Source of the DNA: Andeanibacterium fulvum
Lineage (GTDB): Bacteria; Pseudomonadota; Alphaproteobacteria; Sphingomonadales; Sphingomonadaceae
Reading direction: 5' to 3'
Assembly (NCBI RefSeq): GCF_037154085.1
Contig: NZ_JBANRM010000001.1
Span: 682,001-746,000 of the forward strand
Length of the DNA: 64,000 nt
The notes under the pieces were generated by a model, which saw only the letters and a program-made list of their open reading frames with translations, was not told the DNA's origin and did not search any database. How positions within the stretch are numbered: position 1 is the first letter of the stretch; each line of letters starts with the position of its first letter. A program made the translations under genes and the position numbers. Below are positions 15,506 through 24,598 of the stretch, piece after piece.

Positions 15506-17815
15506 ATGAATAATGACGCTTCCCCCTTCCCGCCCGCGACGGGCGCCGACCTGCCGCCCTATGCGCGGGGCCTGAACCCGCCCCAGCAGGAAGCGGTGCT
15601 GACCACCGAAGGCCCGGTGCTGATGCTGGCGGGCGCGGGCACGGGCAAGACGGCCGCGCTTACCGCGCGCCTCGCCCATCTGGTCGCCACAAGGCGCGCC
15701 TGGCCGAGCGAGATATTGTGCGTCACTTTCACTAACCGCGCCGCGCGCGAAATGCGCCACCGCGTGGGACAGCTCATCGGCGATGCGGTGGAAGGGATGC
15801 CCTGGCTCGGCACCTTCCATTCGATCTGCGCCAAGATGCTGCGCCGCCATGCCGAACTGGCCGGGCTGCAATCGAATTACACAATCATCGACACGGACGA
15901 TCAGCTGCGCCTGCTCAAGCAGTTGATCGTGGAACAGAACCTTGACGAGAAGCGCTGGCCCGCCCGCCAACTCGCCGGGCTGATCGACCGCTGGAAGAAC
16001 CGCGGCCTCAACCCGGAAGACCTCGATGCGGGGGAGAACGAGAGCTACGCCAACGGCAAGGGGCAGCAATTCTACCGCCTCTATCAGGATCGGCTGAAGG
16101 CGCTGAACGCCTGCGATTTCGGCGATCTGATGCTCCACATGCTGAACATCTTCCGCAAGCATCGCGAGGTGCTGGAGCAATATCAGCAGCGCTTCAAATA
16201 TATCATGGTGGACGAATATCAGGACACCAACGCCGTGCAGTATTTCTGGCTGCGCCTGCTCGCTCAGGCCCGGAAAAACATCTGCGTGGTGGGGGATGAC
16301 GATCAGTCCATCTATTCATGGCGCGGTGCAGAAGTTGCCAATATCCTGCGGTTTGAAAAGGACTTTCCCGGCGCGAAAGTAATCCGGCTGGAACAGAATT
16401 ATCGGTCCACGCCCGACATTCTGGGCGCGGCCTCCGGCCTGATCGCCGCCAATAGCGAGCGGCTGGGCAAGACCTTGTGGACCGAGCGCAATGGCGGGGA
16501 CCGGGTGCGCGTGATCGGCGTGTGGGACGCGCCGGAGGAAGCGCGCCGAGTGGGCGAGGAAATCGAACGGCTGGAACGCGAAGGTGCTCCGCTCGATCAG
16601 ATCGCCATCCTCGTACGTGCGCAATACCAGACGCGCGAATTTGAAGACCGGTTCATACAAATCGGACTTAACTACAAGATTATCGGCGGTTTTCGTTTCT
16701 ACGAACGCGCCGAAATCCGCGATGCCCTCGCCTATCTGCGGGTGATTGCCCAGCCGCAGGACGATCTGGCGTTCGAGCGGATTTACAACCAGCCCAAGCG
16801 CGGCCTTGGCGCCAAGGCGCTGGAGGCGATGCACCGCCATGCCCGCGCCACCGGACTGCCCCTTGCCGCCGCGGCGCTCCAACTGGCCGGGACGGACGAA
16901 TTGCCCAAGCGCGCTGCGGGCACCATCGCCAGCCTGATGGCCAGCTTCATCCGCTGGCGCGAACTGGCCGAGCAGACCACCCCCGCCGAATTGCTGCGCA
17001 CTCTGCTGGAAGAAACCGGCTACACTGCCATGCTGCAGGCCGAGCGCAGTGCCGAAGCCTCGGGCCGTCTCGAAAACCTCTCCGAACTCGCCCGCGCGAT
17101 GGAGGATTACGAGACGCTGGGCGACTTCCTCGAGCATGTCAGCCTGGTGATGGACAACGATGCCAGCGACGATGGCGAGAAGGTCACCATCATGACCATG
17201 CACGCCGCCAAGGGGCTGGAATTCGACAATGTCTTCCTGCCCGGCTGGGAAGAAGGCGTATTCCCCTCGCAGCGGGCGCTGGATGAAGGCGGACTCGCCA
17301 GCCTGGAGGAAGAACGCCGCCTCGCCTATGTCGCGATCACCCGCGCGCGCAAACGCTGCACGATCCTCCACGCGGCAAACCGGCGCATCTACGGCCAGTG
17401 GACCAGTTCGATCCCCAGCCGCTTCATCGCCGAACTGCCCGATGCCCATATCGAGCAGGAGACGACCCTGTCAGGCGGCGCCTCGATGTGGCGCGCAAAC
17501 TGGTCGGAACGGGAAGACCCCTTCGCCCATGTCTCGCGCGACCGCCCTGCCCGCTCGCAAAATCGCGGCCCCGGCTGGCAGCGCGCGCTCTCGACCGGAT
17601 ACGATGCCACCCCCAAGCGCCTCGCCGAACCGGGCCGCAGCGCCGCCAGCTATGCCGCCAAGCCACGCGGCGACATCGCGCTCGGCGCGCGCGTGTTCCA
17701 CGAGAAGTTCGGCTATGGCGAAGTGATCGGCCAGGAAGGCAACAAGCTGGAAATCGAGTTCGAGACCACCGGCCGCAAGCGGGTGATCGACAGCTTCGTC
17801 AGCTTGGCGGAATAG
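15506..17815 (+). CDS. uvrD: UvrD/PcrA-type ATP-dependent DNA helicase
   Basis: Superfamily 1A 3'-5' helicase that unwinds DNA during excision and mismatch repair and removes proteins from DNA. The 769-residue protein has Walker A AGAGTGKT at about residues 42-49, FTNRAAREMRHR (Ia), VDEYQDTN (II), GDDDQSIYSWRGA (III), QNYRSTP (IV), the TMHAAKGLEF motif and AYVAITRARK (VI). The C-terminus (ALGARVFHEKFGYG...) is a Tudor-like PcrA tail. A LexA box lies immediately upstream, so it is probably damage-inducible. Full length, no defects. Confidence 0.93.
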   Translation: MNNDASPFPPATGADLPPYARGLNPPQQEAVLTTEGPVLMLAGAGTGKTAALTARLAHLVATRRAWPSEILCVTFTNRAAREMRHRVGQLIGDAVEGMPWLGTFHSICAKMLRRHAELAGLQSNYTIIDTDDQLRLLKQLIVEQNLDEKRWPARQLAGLIDRWKNRGLNPEDLDAGENESYANGKGQQFYRLYQDRLKALNACDFGDLMLHMLNIFRKHREVLEQYQQRFKYIMVDEYQDTNAVQYFWLRLLAQARKNICVVGDDDQSIYSWRGAEVANILRFEKDFPGAKVIRLEQNYRSTPDILGAASGLIAANSERLGKTLWTERNGGDRVRVIGVWDAPEEARRVGEEIERLEREGAPLDQIAILVRAQYQTREFEDRFIQIGLNYKIIGGFRFYERAEIRDALAYLRVIAQPQDDLAFERIYNQPKRGLGAKALEAMHRHARATGLPLAAAALQLAGTDELPKRAAGTIASLMASFIRWRELAEQTTPAELLRTLLEETGYTAMLQAERSAEASGRLENLSELARAMEDYETLGDFLEHVSLVMDNDASDDGEKVTIMTMHAAKGLEFDNVFLPGWEEGVFPSQRALDEGGLASLEEERRLAYVAITRARKRCTILHAANRRIYGQWTSSIPSRFIAELPDAHIEQETTLSGGASMWRANWSEREDPFAHVSRDRPARSQNRGPGWQRALSTGYDATPKRLAEPGRSAASYAAKPRGDIALGARVFHEKFGYGEVIGQEGNKLEIEFETTGRKRVIDSFVSLAE

Positions 17816-17998
17816 ACGCTCAGAGGCAGAACCGATGATCGGCCGGGCAGGCAGAGGCGAAGCTCGCCTCGAACTGCACCTGGTCGACACGAGCCGACTT
17901 TCCCGGCTCCTCATGCCCGGCTCCTCATATACGCCAAGTCTGGGGGCGGATGGAACTCCGGCCCCACCCCACCGGCTAACTGAGAATAGTCTTCTGGC

Positions 17999-19396
17999 TC
18001 AAATCGCCGATACGTTCAGGAAGCCCGGAATCGGGCCGTTCCAGCCGCCGTCATCCGGCGCATTGTCCTCGAATTTCGGACGACGGTCTTCACCGCGGCG
18101 TTCGGGCTTGTGCTTCTTGCCTTCCGCGCGCTCGCTGCGATGGTCGCGGCGTTCCTCGCGGACGGGCTTGCGCGGTTCGCGCTCCTCGCGCTCACGACCT
18201 TCACGCTCACGGCCTTCACGCTCCCGACTTTGCCGCTTGGGCTTTTCCGACCGGGCGGGACGCTCTTCCGCCTCGGACTCGCCTTCGATGGTGAAGACCG
18301 GAATCTGCATCCCGGTGAGCTTCTCGACATTGGCAATCGCCTCGGCATCGTCGTCGCTCACGAAAGTGAAGGCGCGGCCCTTGGCTCCCGCGCGACCGGT
18401 ACGGCCGATGCGGTGGACGTAATCGTCCGGGTGCCACGGCGTGTCGAAATTGAAGACGTGGCTCACGCCCTTCACGTCCAGCCCTCGGGCAGCGACGTCG
18501 GAAGCGCACAGAATGTTGATGTGCCCATCCTTGAACAGCTGCAATTCGGCCAGGCGCTGCGGCTGGTCCATGTCGCCATGGATTTCGCCCACGGCAAAGC
18601 CATGCTGCTTGAGGCTCTTGGCCAGTTCGCGCACCGTCGTCTTGCGGTTGGCGAAGATGATCGCGGTGCGCACATCGTCCGTGCGCAGCAGGTGGCGCAG
18701 CACTTCGCGCTTCTTGCGCGGGGTGACGAACACCTTGTGCTGGGCGATGTTGATGTTGGCCGATGCCGGACGAGCAACCTCGATATATTTCGGGTTGGTC
18801 AGGAACTTGTCCGCCAGCTTCTTGATCGGCGGCGGCATGGTGGCCGAGAACAGCAGCGTCTGCCGGTTGGGCGGCAGCTTGGAACAGATCGTCTCGATAT
18901 CCGGGATGAAGCCCATGTCGAGCATGCGGTCCGCCTCGTCGATCACCAGCAGGTCGCAGCCGGTGAGGAGGATTTTGCCGCGCTCGAACAAATCCATCAG
19001 GCGGCCCGGAGTGGCGATCAGCACGTCCACGCCTTCGTTCAGCGCCTTCACCTGATCGCCCATCTGCACGCCACCGATCAGCAGCGCCATCTTCAGATCG
19101 TGGTTCTTGCCGTATTTCTCGAAATTCTCGGCAACCTGGGCGGCCAGTTCGCGGGTCGGCTCCAGAATCAGGCTGCGCGGCATCAGCGCGCGGCGGCGGC
19201 CATGGGCGAGGATGTCGATCATCGGCAGGACAAAGGACGCGGTCTTGCCGGTACCCGTCTGTGCGATCGCGATCAGATCCTTCATCATCTGGATCTGCGG
19301 GATCGCCTGCGCCTGAATCGGCGTGGGCGTGTCATAGCCAGCGGATTCAACCGCTTGCAGCAATTCGTCAGACAGGCCGAGATCGGCGAATTTCAT
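17999..19396 (-). CDS. DEAD-box RNA helicase, RhlE-like
   Basis: ATP-dependent RNA helicase acting in ribosome assembly or mRNA decay. The 465-residue protein has the Q motif region (GYDTPTPIQAQAIP), AQTGTGKT at residues 45-52, PTRELA, DEADRMLDMGF, SATMP and HRIGRTGRAG. From about residue 385 it ends in a low-complexity, Arg/Glu-rich tail with repeated REGRE units, common in RhlE-type enzymes and likely to bind RNA. I chose ATG 19396 (MKFADLGLSD), the family's usual start. The gene stands alone. Confidence 0.94.
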   Translation of the reverse strand: MKFADLGLSDELLQAVESAGYDTPTPIQAQAIPQIQMMKDLIAIAQTGTGKTASFVLPMIDILAHGRRRALMPRSLILEPTRELAAQVAENFEKYGKNHDLKMALLIGGVQMGDQVKALNEGVDVLIATPGRLMDLFERGKILLTGCDLLVIDEADRMLDMGFIPDIETICSKLPPNRQTLLFSATMPPPIKKLADKFLTNPKYIEVARPASANINIAQHKVFVTPRKKREVLRHLLRTDDVRTAIIFANRKTTVRELAKSLKQHGFAVGEIHGDMDQPQRLAELQLFKDGHINILCASDVAARGLDVKGVSHVFNFDTPWHPDDYVHRIGRTGRAGAKGRAFTFVSDDDAEAIANVEKLTGMQIPVFTIEGESEAEERPARSEKPKRQSREREGREREGREREEREPRKPVREERRDHRSERAEGKKHKPERRGEDRRPKFEDNAPDDGGWNGPIPGFLNVSAI

Positions 19397-19540
19397 AGGA
19401 TAGACTGTGTCCGGATTCGGCGCGGGCTGCGAAATGCGGCCGGCCCTGGCGAAAGCTGCGCGCCAAGAGGCACACGGCAAACGCCGCGCCCTAAGACGAT
19501 ATGGCAGGAAAAGTCAAGGAATTGGCGGGCCGGTCACCGG

Positions 19541-20122
19541 TCATTCACGAACCGCCACCAGTTGGCGGAACTGCTTGAGTTCGCATTTACTGCCGGCGCG
19601 GGAATGAATCTTGTCACGCTTCACGCACAACATCCCGTCGCTGGTCCGCTGGACGTAGAAGCCGGAATAGAAATCGCGGGCGCTGCAGGCCTTTTCCAGC
19701 GCGGCGCTGATCACCTTGCGGTCTCGCATGAACAGCAGCAGCCGATCGTCCGAAGTCGTCGCCACACCGGCAATTCCCTGCGCCGAGACGCAATTGCCGA
19801 ACTTGCGTTCCTCCACATGAGTGGACCTCTGCCCCTGCGGCAACTGGGCGAGCAATTCGCGCTGATTGGCAACCGCGCGGGGGGAGATTCGGATGGTCAC
19901 GCTCTGTTCGATGCGGACCTGCGCATTGTCCTGCGGTTCGAGATTTTCACCGAGCGATAGAGCGGGTGCGATGCTGGCAGCCGAAGAGGCAAGCGGACCG
20001 ACGCCTTCCCCGTCCTGCGCCACGAGACGCAGGGCATCGCCGCCATTTCCGGCGGGCGCATCGGCGAGCCCCAAGGGAAGCATCAAGGCCAGCGGCGCGA
20101 GAAAGGCAGCGAAGCTGTTCAT
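19541..20122 (-). CDS. secreted protein of unknown function
   Basis: A 193-residue protein with a signal peptide (MNSFAAFLAPLALMLPLGLA). The mature part has a variable N-terminal third, a VRIEQSVTIRISPR strand, and three cysteines in its second half (GNC, KAC and LCVKR...KCEL) that could pair in the periplasm. I do not recognise a family; similar proteins appear to occur in other sphingomonads. A second ATG six bases upstream (20128) is also possible. It is convergent-free on its left (144-base gap to the helicase start) and divergent from the flavoprotein gene. Confidence 0.65.
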   Translation of the reverse strand: MNSFAAFLAPLALMLPLGLADAPAGNGGDALRLVAQDGEGVGPLASSAASIAPALSLGENLEPQDNAQVRIEQSVTIRISPRAVANQRELLAQLPQGQRSTHVEERKFGNCVSAQGIAGVATTSDDRLLLFMRDRKVISAALEKACSARDFYSGFYVQRTSDGMLCVKRDKIHSRAGSKCELKQFRQLVAVRE

Positions 20123-20281
20123 CCACATCCGAACCTGACGGGCGCCCCATGCACCCCGTCACGCCTATCTCCATAAGACCACCGCTTGAACATCGGCTTA
20201 ACTCTTCGCCCGCAAGTTGCAAGCGGGCTGGCACCTGCAAATGCTGGCGGCGCGGCAACCATCTGTGCCATAGGCCCAGGC

Positions 20282-21736
20282 ATGAGCGAGACCTTCCTGA
20301 CCGACGCCGAGGCACTGCTCGGCCCCCGCGGCCTGACCCGCGATCCGGAGCTGATGGAACCCTGGCTGACCGACTGGCGCGGGCGTTTCACCGGTGCCGC
20401 TCTGGCCATGGCCTCCCCCGCCTCGACGCAGGAGGTTTCCGCGCTGGTGAAGCTGTGCGCCGCGCACGGCGTCGCTATCGTACCGCAGGGCGGGAACAGC
20501 GGCATGTGCGGCGGGGCGACGCCGGACAGCAGCGGCAATGCCATCATCCTCTCGCTGCGGCGCATGCATGCGATCCGCTCCATCGACGAAGGCGCGCGTC
20601 AGGCCGTGTGCGAGGCCGGCGTGATCCTGCAGACTTTCCACGAGGCAGTAGAGGAAAAGGGCCTGCGCTTTCCGCTCACTCTGGGCGGCAAGGGTTCGGC
20701 CACGATCGGCGGCCTCATTTCCACCAACGCCGGCGGCACGCAGGTGCTGCGCCACGGTTCGATGCGTGCGCAGGTTCTGGGGCTGGAGGCCGTGCTGGCC
20801 GATGGCAGCGTGTTCAGCGCCCTCACCCCGCTGAAGAAGGACAATCGCGGTTTCGATCTCAAGCAATTGCTGATCGGATCGGAAGGGACGCTGGGGATCG
20901 TCACAGCAGCCACGCTGAAGCTCTCGCTCGGCCTTGCGGACCGGCTGGTGCTGTGGGCCGGGGTCAGCTCGCTCAAAGCCGCGCGCACCCTGTTGCTGCA
21001 TTGCGAGGCCGTGGCGGGCGACGCGCTGGAGGGCTTCGAAGTGCTGGCACAATCCACGCTGGAAGACGTGATCGACCATCTGCCCGGCGCCCGAGCTCCG
21101 CTGGAGGCGCCCCATGCCTGGCACGCCCTGATCGAGATCGTGGCCGAACGCGGCAATCCGCGCGACCTGCAGCAGCTGGCGGAGGACATGCTTGGCTCCG
21201 CCTTCGAGAAGGAATTGCTGGAGGACGCGGTGATCTCCGCCAATGAAACGCAGGCAGAAGCCTTCTGGCTGCTGCGCGATTCGATTGCCCCGGCCGAGCG
21301 GGCGAAGGGCCCCGCGGTGCAGCACGATATTTCCGTGGCGGTCGATAAGATGCCCGATTTCGTCGATAGCGCCGTGCCATTGCTGGAAGCGGCGTGGCCC
21401 GGCACCGAAGCCATCGCCTTCGGGCATCTGGGCGACGGCAATGTCCATTTCCACGTCATCGCGCCTGCCGGTGTCGATCCACTCGGCTGGCAGGAAGGCG
21501 ACGGGAAGAAGATCAGTGCCCAGGTCTACGAACTTGTCACGCAATGGGGCGGTTCGATCAGTGCCGAACACGGTATCGGCCAGCTGAAGCGCGACGAGCT
21601 TTCCCGGCTGGGAGACCCGGTTTCCCTGGCCATGATGCGCTCGGTCAAGCAGGCGCTGGACCCTGCCGGCCTGCTCAATCCGGGGAAACTCGTGCCCCTC
21701 GCACCGCCCCTTGCACCGGTGCAAGACAGGCCCTAA
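20282..21736 (+). CDS. FAD-binding oxidoreductase, D-2-hydroxyglutarate/lactate dehydrogenase type
   Basis: A 484-residue flavoprotein of the GlcD/D2HGDH group, which oxidises D-2-hydroxyacids and passes electrons to a membrane or ETF acceptor. Visible features: the FAD-binding PQGGNSGMCGG loop, TLGGKGSATIGGLISTNAGG, IGSEGTLGIVT, the metal/substrate HLGDGNVHFHV motif and the C-terminal SAEHGIGQLKRDEL followed by DPAGLLNPGK. ATG 20282 is chosen because the conserved part begins there. The exact substrate is not visible; D-2-hydroxyglutarate or D-lactate are likely. Confidence 0.88.
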   Translation: MSETFLTDAEALLGPRGLTRDPELMEPWLTDWRGRFTGAALAMASPASTQEVSALVKLCAAHGVAIVPQGGNSGMCGGATPDSSGNAIILSLRRMHAIRSIDEGARQAVCEAGVILQTFHEAVEEKGLRFPLTLGGKGSATIGGLISTNAGGTQVLRHGSMRAQVLGLEAVLADGSVFSALTPLKKDNRGFDLKQLLIGSEGTLGIVTAATLKLSLGLADRLVLWAGVSSLKAARTLLLHCEAVAGDALEGFEVLAQSTLEDVIDHLPGARAPLEAPHAWHALIEIVAERGNPRDLQQLAEDMLGSAFEKELLEDAVISANETQAEAFWLLRDSIAPAERAKGPAVQHDISVAVDKMPDFVDSAVPLLEAAWPGTEAIAFGHLGDGNVHFHVIAPAGVDPLGWQEGDGKKISAQVYELVTQWGGSISAEHGIGQLKRDELSRLGDPVSLAMMRSVKQALDPAGLLNPGKLVPLAPPLAPVQDRP

Positions 21737-21754
21737 AGCCGCCCGCTCAAACAC

Positions 21755-21776
21755 CGCGGAAAATGCCGCTTTTTTG
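21755..21776 (+). terminator. weak intrinsic terminator after the flavoprotein gene
   Basis: GCGG (21755-21758) and CCGC (21766-21769) can pair over a six-base A-rich loop and are followed by TTTTTT, then a second T run at 21780-21785. The stem is short, so read-through into sapC is plausible. Confidence 0.4.
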
Positions 21777-21803
21777 CAATTTTTTGACGTCGGAGAGATG
21801 CCA

Positions 21804-22583
21804 ATGGCCACCGCGCCGAGCCCGAACCTGCCCTTGTTCTACCAGGACCTGATGCCGCTCAACCGGCGCGACCACGAGAAGTGGCGTGCGCGCCGCTCCG
21901 ACACGGCCGACTGGCTGATCGGCCAGCATGCCGTTCCGCTGACGGTGGACGAATTCGGCCCGGCCCAGCGCCATTTCCCGATCATCTTCTCGTCCGGCAA
22001 CCGCCCGGTTCCGCTGGCGCTGTTCGGCCTGAACGAAGGCGTGAACGTCTATGTGGACGACAAGGGCACTGTCAGCAACGACGTCTACATTCCCGCCTAT
22101 ATCCGCCGTTACCCCTTCCTGCTCGCCAAGCTCGACCCCAATAGCGAGGCGATGTCGCTGTGCTTCGACCCGTCGAGCAAGCTGCTGGGCGATTTCGAGG
22201 AAGGCGACACCCTGTTCGAAGGCGAAGAGCCGGCCGATTTCATCAAGGGCGTGATGCAGTTCTGCGAACGCTTCGAAGAAGCCGGCATGCGCACTCAGGC
22301 CTTTGTCGACGAACTGATCAAGCACGACCTGCTGATGGACGGCGAAGTCGCCATCACCCAGGACGGCCTCGAGCAGCCTTTCATTTATCGCGGCTTCAAG
22401 ATGATCAATCAGGAAAAGCTGCGCGACCTGCGCGGCGACCTGCTGCGCACCTGGAACCAGAATGGCATGCTGGCGCTGATCTTCGCCCATGTCCTCTCGC
22501 TGGACCTGCTGCGCGTGATCTTCGCCCGCCAGACCAGCCTGGGCAAGGGCCCGGGCGCGGCCAATGCGCAGGCCGCCAACTAA
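21804..22583 (+). CDS. SapC family protein
   Basis: A 259-residue protein of the SapC family (named from the Campylobacter S-layer locus), common in sphingomonads and caulobacters. Features: LPLFYQDLMPLNRRDHEKW at the start, VYIPAYIRRYPFLLA in the middle and FIYRGFKMINQEKL late, all characteristic blocks. No signal peptide or membrane segment is visible. GGAGAG sits six bases before ATG 21804; the in-frame ATG at 21798 overlaps that site. Biochemical role in this lineage is not established. Confidence 0.88.
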   Translation: MATAPSPNLPLFYQDLMPLNRRDHEKWRARRSDTADWLIGQHAVPLTVDEFGPAQRHFPIIFSSGNRPVPLALFGLNEGVNVYVDDKGTVSNDVYIPAYIRRYPFLLAKLDPNSEAMSLCFDPSSKLLGDFEEGDTLFEGEEPADFIKGVMQFCERFEEAGMRTQAFVDELIKHDLLMDGEVAITQDGLEQPFIYRGFKMINQEKLRDLRGDLLRTWNQNGMLALIFAHVLSLDLLRVIFARQTSLGKGPGAANAQAAN

Positions 22584-22622
22584 GCAAAGCTACGAAATTC
22601 CTAAGGAGAGGCGTCGGCGGAC

Positions 22623-22650
22623 TTGCATTTGGTCCGCAGGCGCCTATCTT
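22623..22650 (+). promoter_or_regulatory. sigma-70-like promoter for the small RNA candidate
   Basis: TTGCAT (22623-22628), 16-base spacer, TATCTT (22645-22650). The -35 resembles that of the tRNA-Val promoter in this window (TTGCAA). Predicted start near 22657. Confidence 0.45.
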
Positions 22651-22656
22651 TAGGTA

Positions 22657-22760
22657 GTCCGGTTGCAGCTTCCCTCATGGCTCGACTGGATAAGCACGCG
22701 AGAGCGTGCTTCCTCCCTGTACCTTGGCCACCTCGTGCCCTGCGCACGAGGTGGTTTTTT
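22657..22760 (+). ncRNA. candidate small RNA with CCUCC single-stranded linker
   Basis: About 104 nt between sapC and the convergent amidohydrolase gene. A perfect 8-bp hairpin with a GAGA tetraloop (22692-22711) is followed by a linker beginning TCCTCCC (22712-22718 and neighbours), then a perfect 10-bp hairpin (22728-22737 with 22745-22754) and TTTTTT, a strong terminator. There is no open frame that accounts for this structure. A CCUCC linker between stems recalls alphaproteobacterial small RNAs that pair with Shine-Dalgarno sequences. The terminator could instead belong to sapC, but it lies 150 bases past that stop and a promoter-like sequence intervenes. Confidence 0.55.
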
Positions 22761-22806
22761 ATTGCCTGCGAGAATCTTGCGGGCTGGCTGACCCTGCCGC
22801 CGATGC

Positions 22807-23835
22807 CTATTCGGCTGCCTGCGGAAGCTGCGCCCCCCGCCCCAAAGCCGCGGTTTCGGCCGCAAGCCGCCGCACCAGCGCCACGAGAGAGGCCGCCATC
22901 CCGGCCATCGCCTCTGCCGGTTCGGCCAGTCGCCGGTCGAGATAGGCGGAGCGGCACACTTCCACCTGCATGGCATGAATGCCCCGGTCCGGCGCGGCAT
23001 GGCGTTCCAGCACATAGCCGCCGGCATAGGGGCGATTGTGAGTCGCGACCCGCCGCTGCTGGTTAAGCTCGTCGAAGGCCGCCGCGCACAGGGCGCCGTC
23101 GCAGGTCGCGCCGAAGCGGTCCCCCAGCACGATTTCCGGCGCGGGCTCCCCCGGCCCGCGCGAGCCGAGCGGCGGCATGGAATGCATGTCCAGCAGCAGG
23201 GCCGCCCCCCACCGCGCGCGAAGGGCAGCAAGGCTGTGCGACAATGTCTCGTGATAGGGCCGGTGCACCCCTTCGAGCCGCGCCTCCAACTCGGCCTCAT
23301 CCAGCCGCGAGCGCCACAATTCGCCCATGCCCGCAAGGCGCCGGGGCACGAGGCCCAGCCCGCTGCGCGCACGGCGGCTGACACGCTCGCCCTGCCTGCC
23401 CGGAGGAGTGCCCAGACGCAGCATGTCCCAATCCATCTCGTCCGGGGCGCGGTTGAGGTCGATCATCGCGCGGGGCGCATGGGCGACGAGCAGAGCTGCC
23501 CCGGTTTCCCGGGCCACGGCGGTCGCCAGCAAATCGACATAACGGTCTTCCAGCCGCAGTGCGGCCTCGCCCGGATTGCGCATCTGGCCAATCAGGGCGG
23601 GTGGATAGAGCCGCCCGGCATGAGGCACGGCCACCAGCACCGGAATCGGAGAAGGCTCCCGCCGCGTCAGCGTGAAGGCCGGCTGGCCGGAACAACCGGG
23701 AATCGCCCCGCCCCTGATGCCATCGCCGGAGCCGTGCGATTCGCGCGTGATAGGATTGTCGCCCACGATCCGACCTTGCTGGCCCGGAATGCTAACCAAG
23801 TCAAAGGCGGCTGTGTCAAATGTGGCCAACTGCAA
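22807..23835 (-). CDS. N-formylglutamate amidohydrolase family protein
   Basis: Zinc hydrolase family (HutG-type) that releases formate from N-formylglutamate in histidine breakdown, though no other hut genes are near. Visible motifs: VLVAVPHAGRLYPPAL, EDRYVDLL, HAPRAMIDLNRAPDEMD and LLLDMHSMPP, which supply the metal-binding His, Asp and Glu residues. The longest frame starts at a TTG (23835) and runs 342 residues, but the first 45 or so look unlike the family; a downstream GTG is possible, so the true start is uncertain. Without hut neighbours it may act on another N-formyl amino acid. Confidence 0.85.
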   Translation of the reverse strand: MQLATFDTAAFDLVSIPGQQGRIVGDNPITRESHGSGDGIRGGAIPGCSGQPAFTLTRREPSPIPVLVAVPHAGRLYPPALIGQMRNPGEAALRLEDRYVDLLATAVARETGAALLVAHAPRAMIDLNRAPDEMDWDMLRLGTPPGRQGERVSRRARSGLGLVPRRLAGMGELWRSRLDEAELEARLEGVHRPYHETLSHSLAALRARWGAALLLDMHSMPPLGSRGPGEPAPEIVLGDRFGATCDGALCAAAFDELNQQRRVATHNRPYAGGYVLERHAAPDRGIHAMQVEVCRSAYLDRRLAEPAEAMAGMAASLVALVRRLAAETAALGRGAQLPQAAE

Positions 23836-23905
23836 ATGCGCACGAGATTGTTAACGGCCGATAGGCTATAGGATTTCGCCACAAGGGATCAAAAAAGGTA
23901 CGGGT

Positions 23906-24280
23906 ATGCGGCAAATCCTGCTGGCCGAAGACGAAGAGGCCATGCGCACCTATCTGGCGCGCGCACTGGAAAATGCAGGATACAAGGTTTCGGCAGTCGA
24001 TCGGGGCACTGCCGCCCTGCCCTTGCTGGAAACCGGCGAATACGACCTTCTTCTGTCGGACATCGTGATGCCCGAGATGGACGGCATCGAGCTGGCCCAG
24101 CGCTGCGGCGAAATCAGCCCCCATACCAAGGTGATGTTCATCACCGGATTCGCGGCCGTGACGCTCAAGGCAAACCGCGAAACCCCACGGGCAAACGTGC
24201 TTTCCAAGCCCTTCCACCTGCGTGACCTGGTGCTGGAAATCGAGCGCGTATTCGAGGATCAGGCATCGGTGATGCTGTAA
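23906..24280 (+). CDS. cpdR: response regulator CpdR
   Basis: A 124-residue stand-alone receiver domain with no output domain. The phospho-acceptor is Asp52 in LLLSDIVMPEMDG, with acidic residues in LLAEDEE and Lys101 in VLSKPFHLRDLV. The VMFITGFAAV and SKPFHLRDLV stretches closely match Caulobacter CpdR, whose unphosphorylated form directs ClpXP to degrade CtrA and other substrates; CckA-ChpT phosphorylates and inactivates it. The cckA gene lies 15 kb away in this window. It is followed by tRNA-Val. Confidence 0.92.
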   Translation: MRQILLAEDEEAMRTYLARALENAGYKVSAVDRGTAALPLLETGEYDLLLSDIVMPEMDGIELAQRCGEISPHTKVMFITGFAAVTLKANRETPRANVLSKPFHLRDLVLEIERVFEDQASVML

Positions 24281-24317
24281 AAAGCGGATAAAGCGCAAAA
24301 GCTTGTCCGCTACCCAC

Positions 24318-24346
24318 TTGCAACCGGGCGGAGGCGCCGCTACATG
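24318..24346 (+). promoter_or_regulatory. sigma-70-like promoter of tRNA-Val
   Basis: TTGCAA (24318-24323), 17-base spacer, TACATG (24341-24346), placing the start about 30 bases before the tRNA. Confidence 0.55.
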
Positions 24347-24383
24347 GCCCGCCTGCCGGATGCTCCGGCGGACCGAATGGTGC

Positions 24384-24458
24384 GGGCGTATAGCTCAGTG
24401 GTAGAGCACTATGTTGACATCGTAGGGGTCGCAAGTTCAATCCTTGCTACGCCCACCA
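24384..24458 (+). tRNA. tRNA-Val (anticodon GAC)
   Basis: A 75-nt cloverleaf: acceptor GGGCGTA pairs with TACGCCC, D stem GCTC/GAGC, anticodon stem CTATG/CGTAG around loop TTGACAT (anticodon GAC), T arm GCAAG TTCAATC CTTGC, and an encoded CCA end. A strong terminator follows at 24464, so it is a single-tRNA unit. It reads the GUC and GUU valine codons. Confidence 0.97.
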
Positions 24459-24463
24459 TTCGA

Positions 24464-24492
24464 AAAGGCGCCGCGAAAGCGGCGCTTTTTTC
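24464..24492 (+). terminator. intrinsic terminator of tRNA-Val
   Basis: GCGCCGC (24468-24474), GAAA tetraloop, GCGGCGC (24479-24485), then six T. Confidence 0.92.
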
Positions 24493-24598
24493 GTTTTATG
24501 GCCGGTTTGGCACGCTGATTGCGGTCCGTGGCTATTGAGTACGGACCCCGTGCTGCTAAGAGGCCCCTCATCCCATTTCTCTAGGTACAGGGGCCCCC

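Noticed and set aside
18110..19960. 616-codon open frame antisense to the DEAD-box helicase
   Set aside because: Composition of a mirror frame and overlap with a certain gene; it also crosses the secreted protein gene at 19541.
22605..22644. GCGGAC/GTCCGC hairpin before the small RNA as terminator of sapC
   Set aside because: No U run follows and the hairpin overlaps the putative -35 element; left unassigned.
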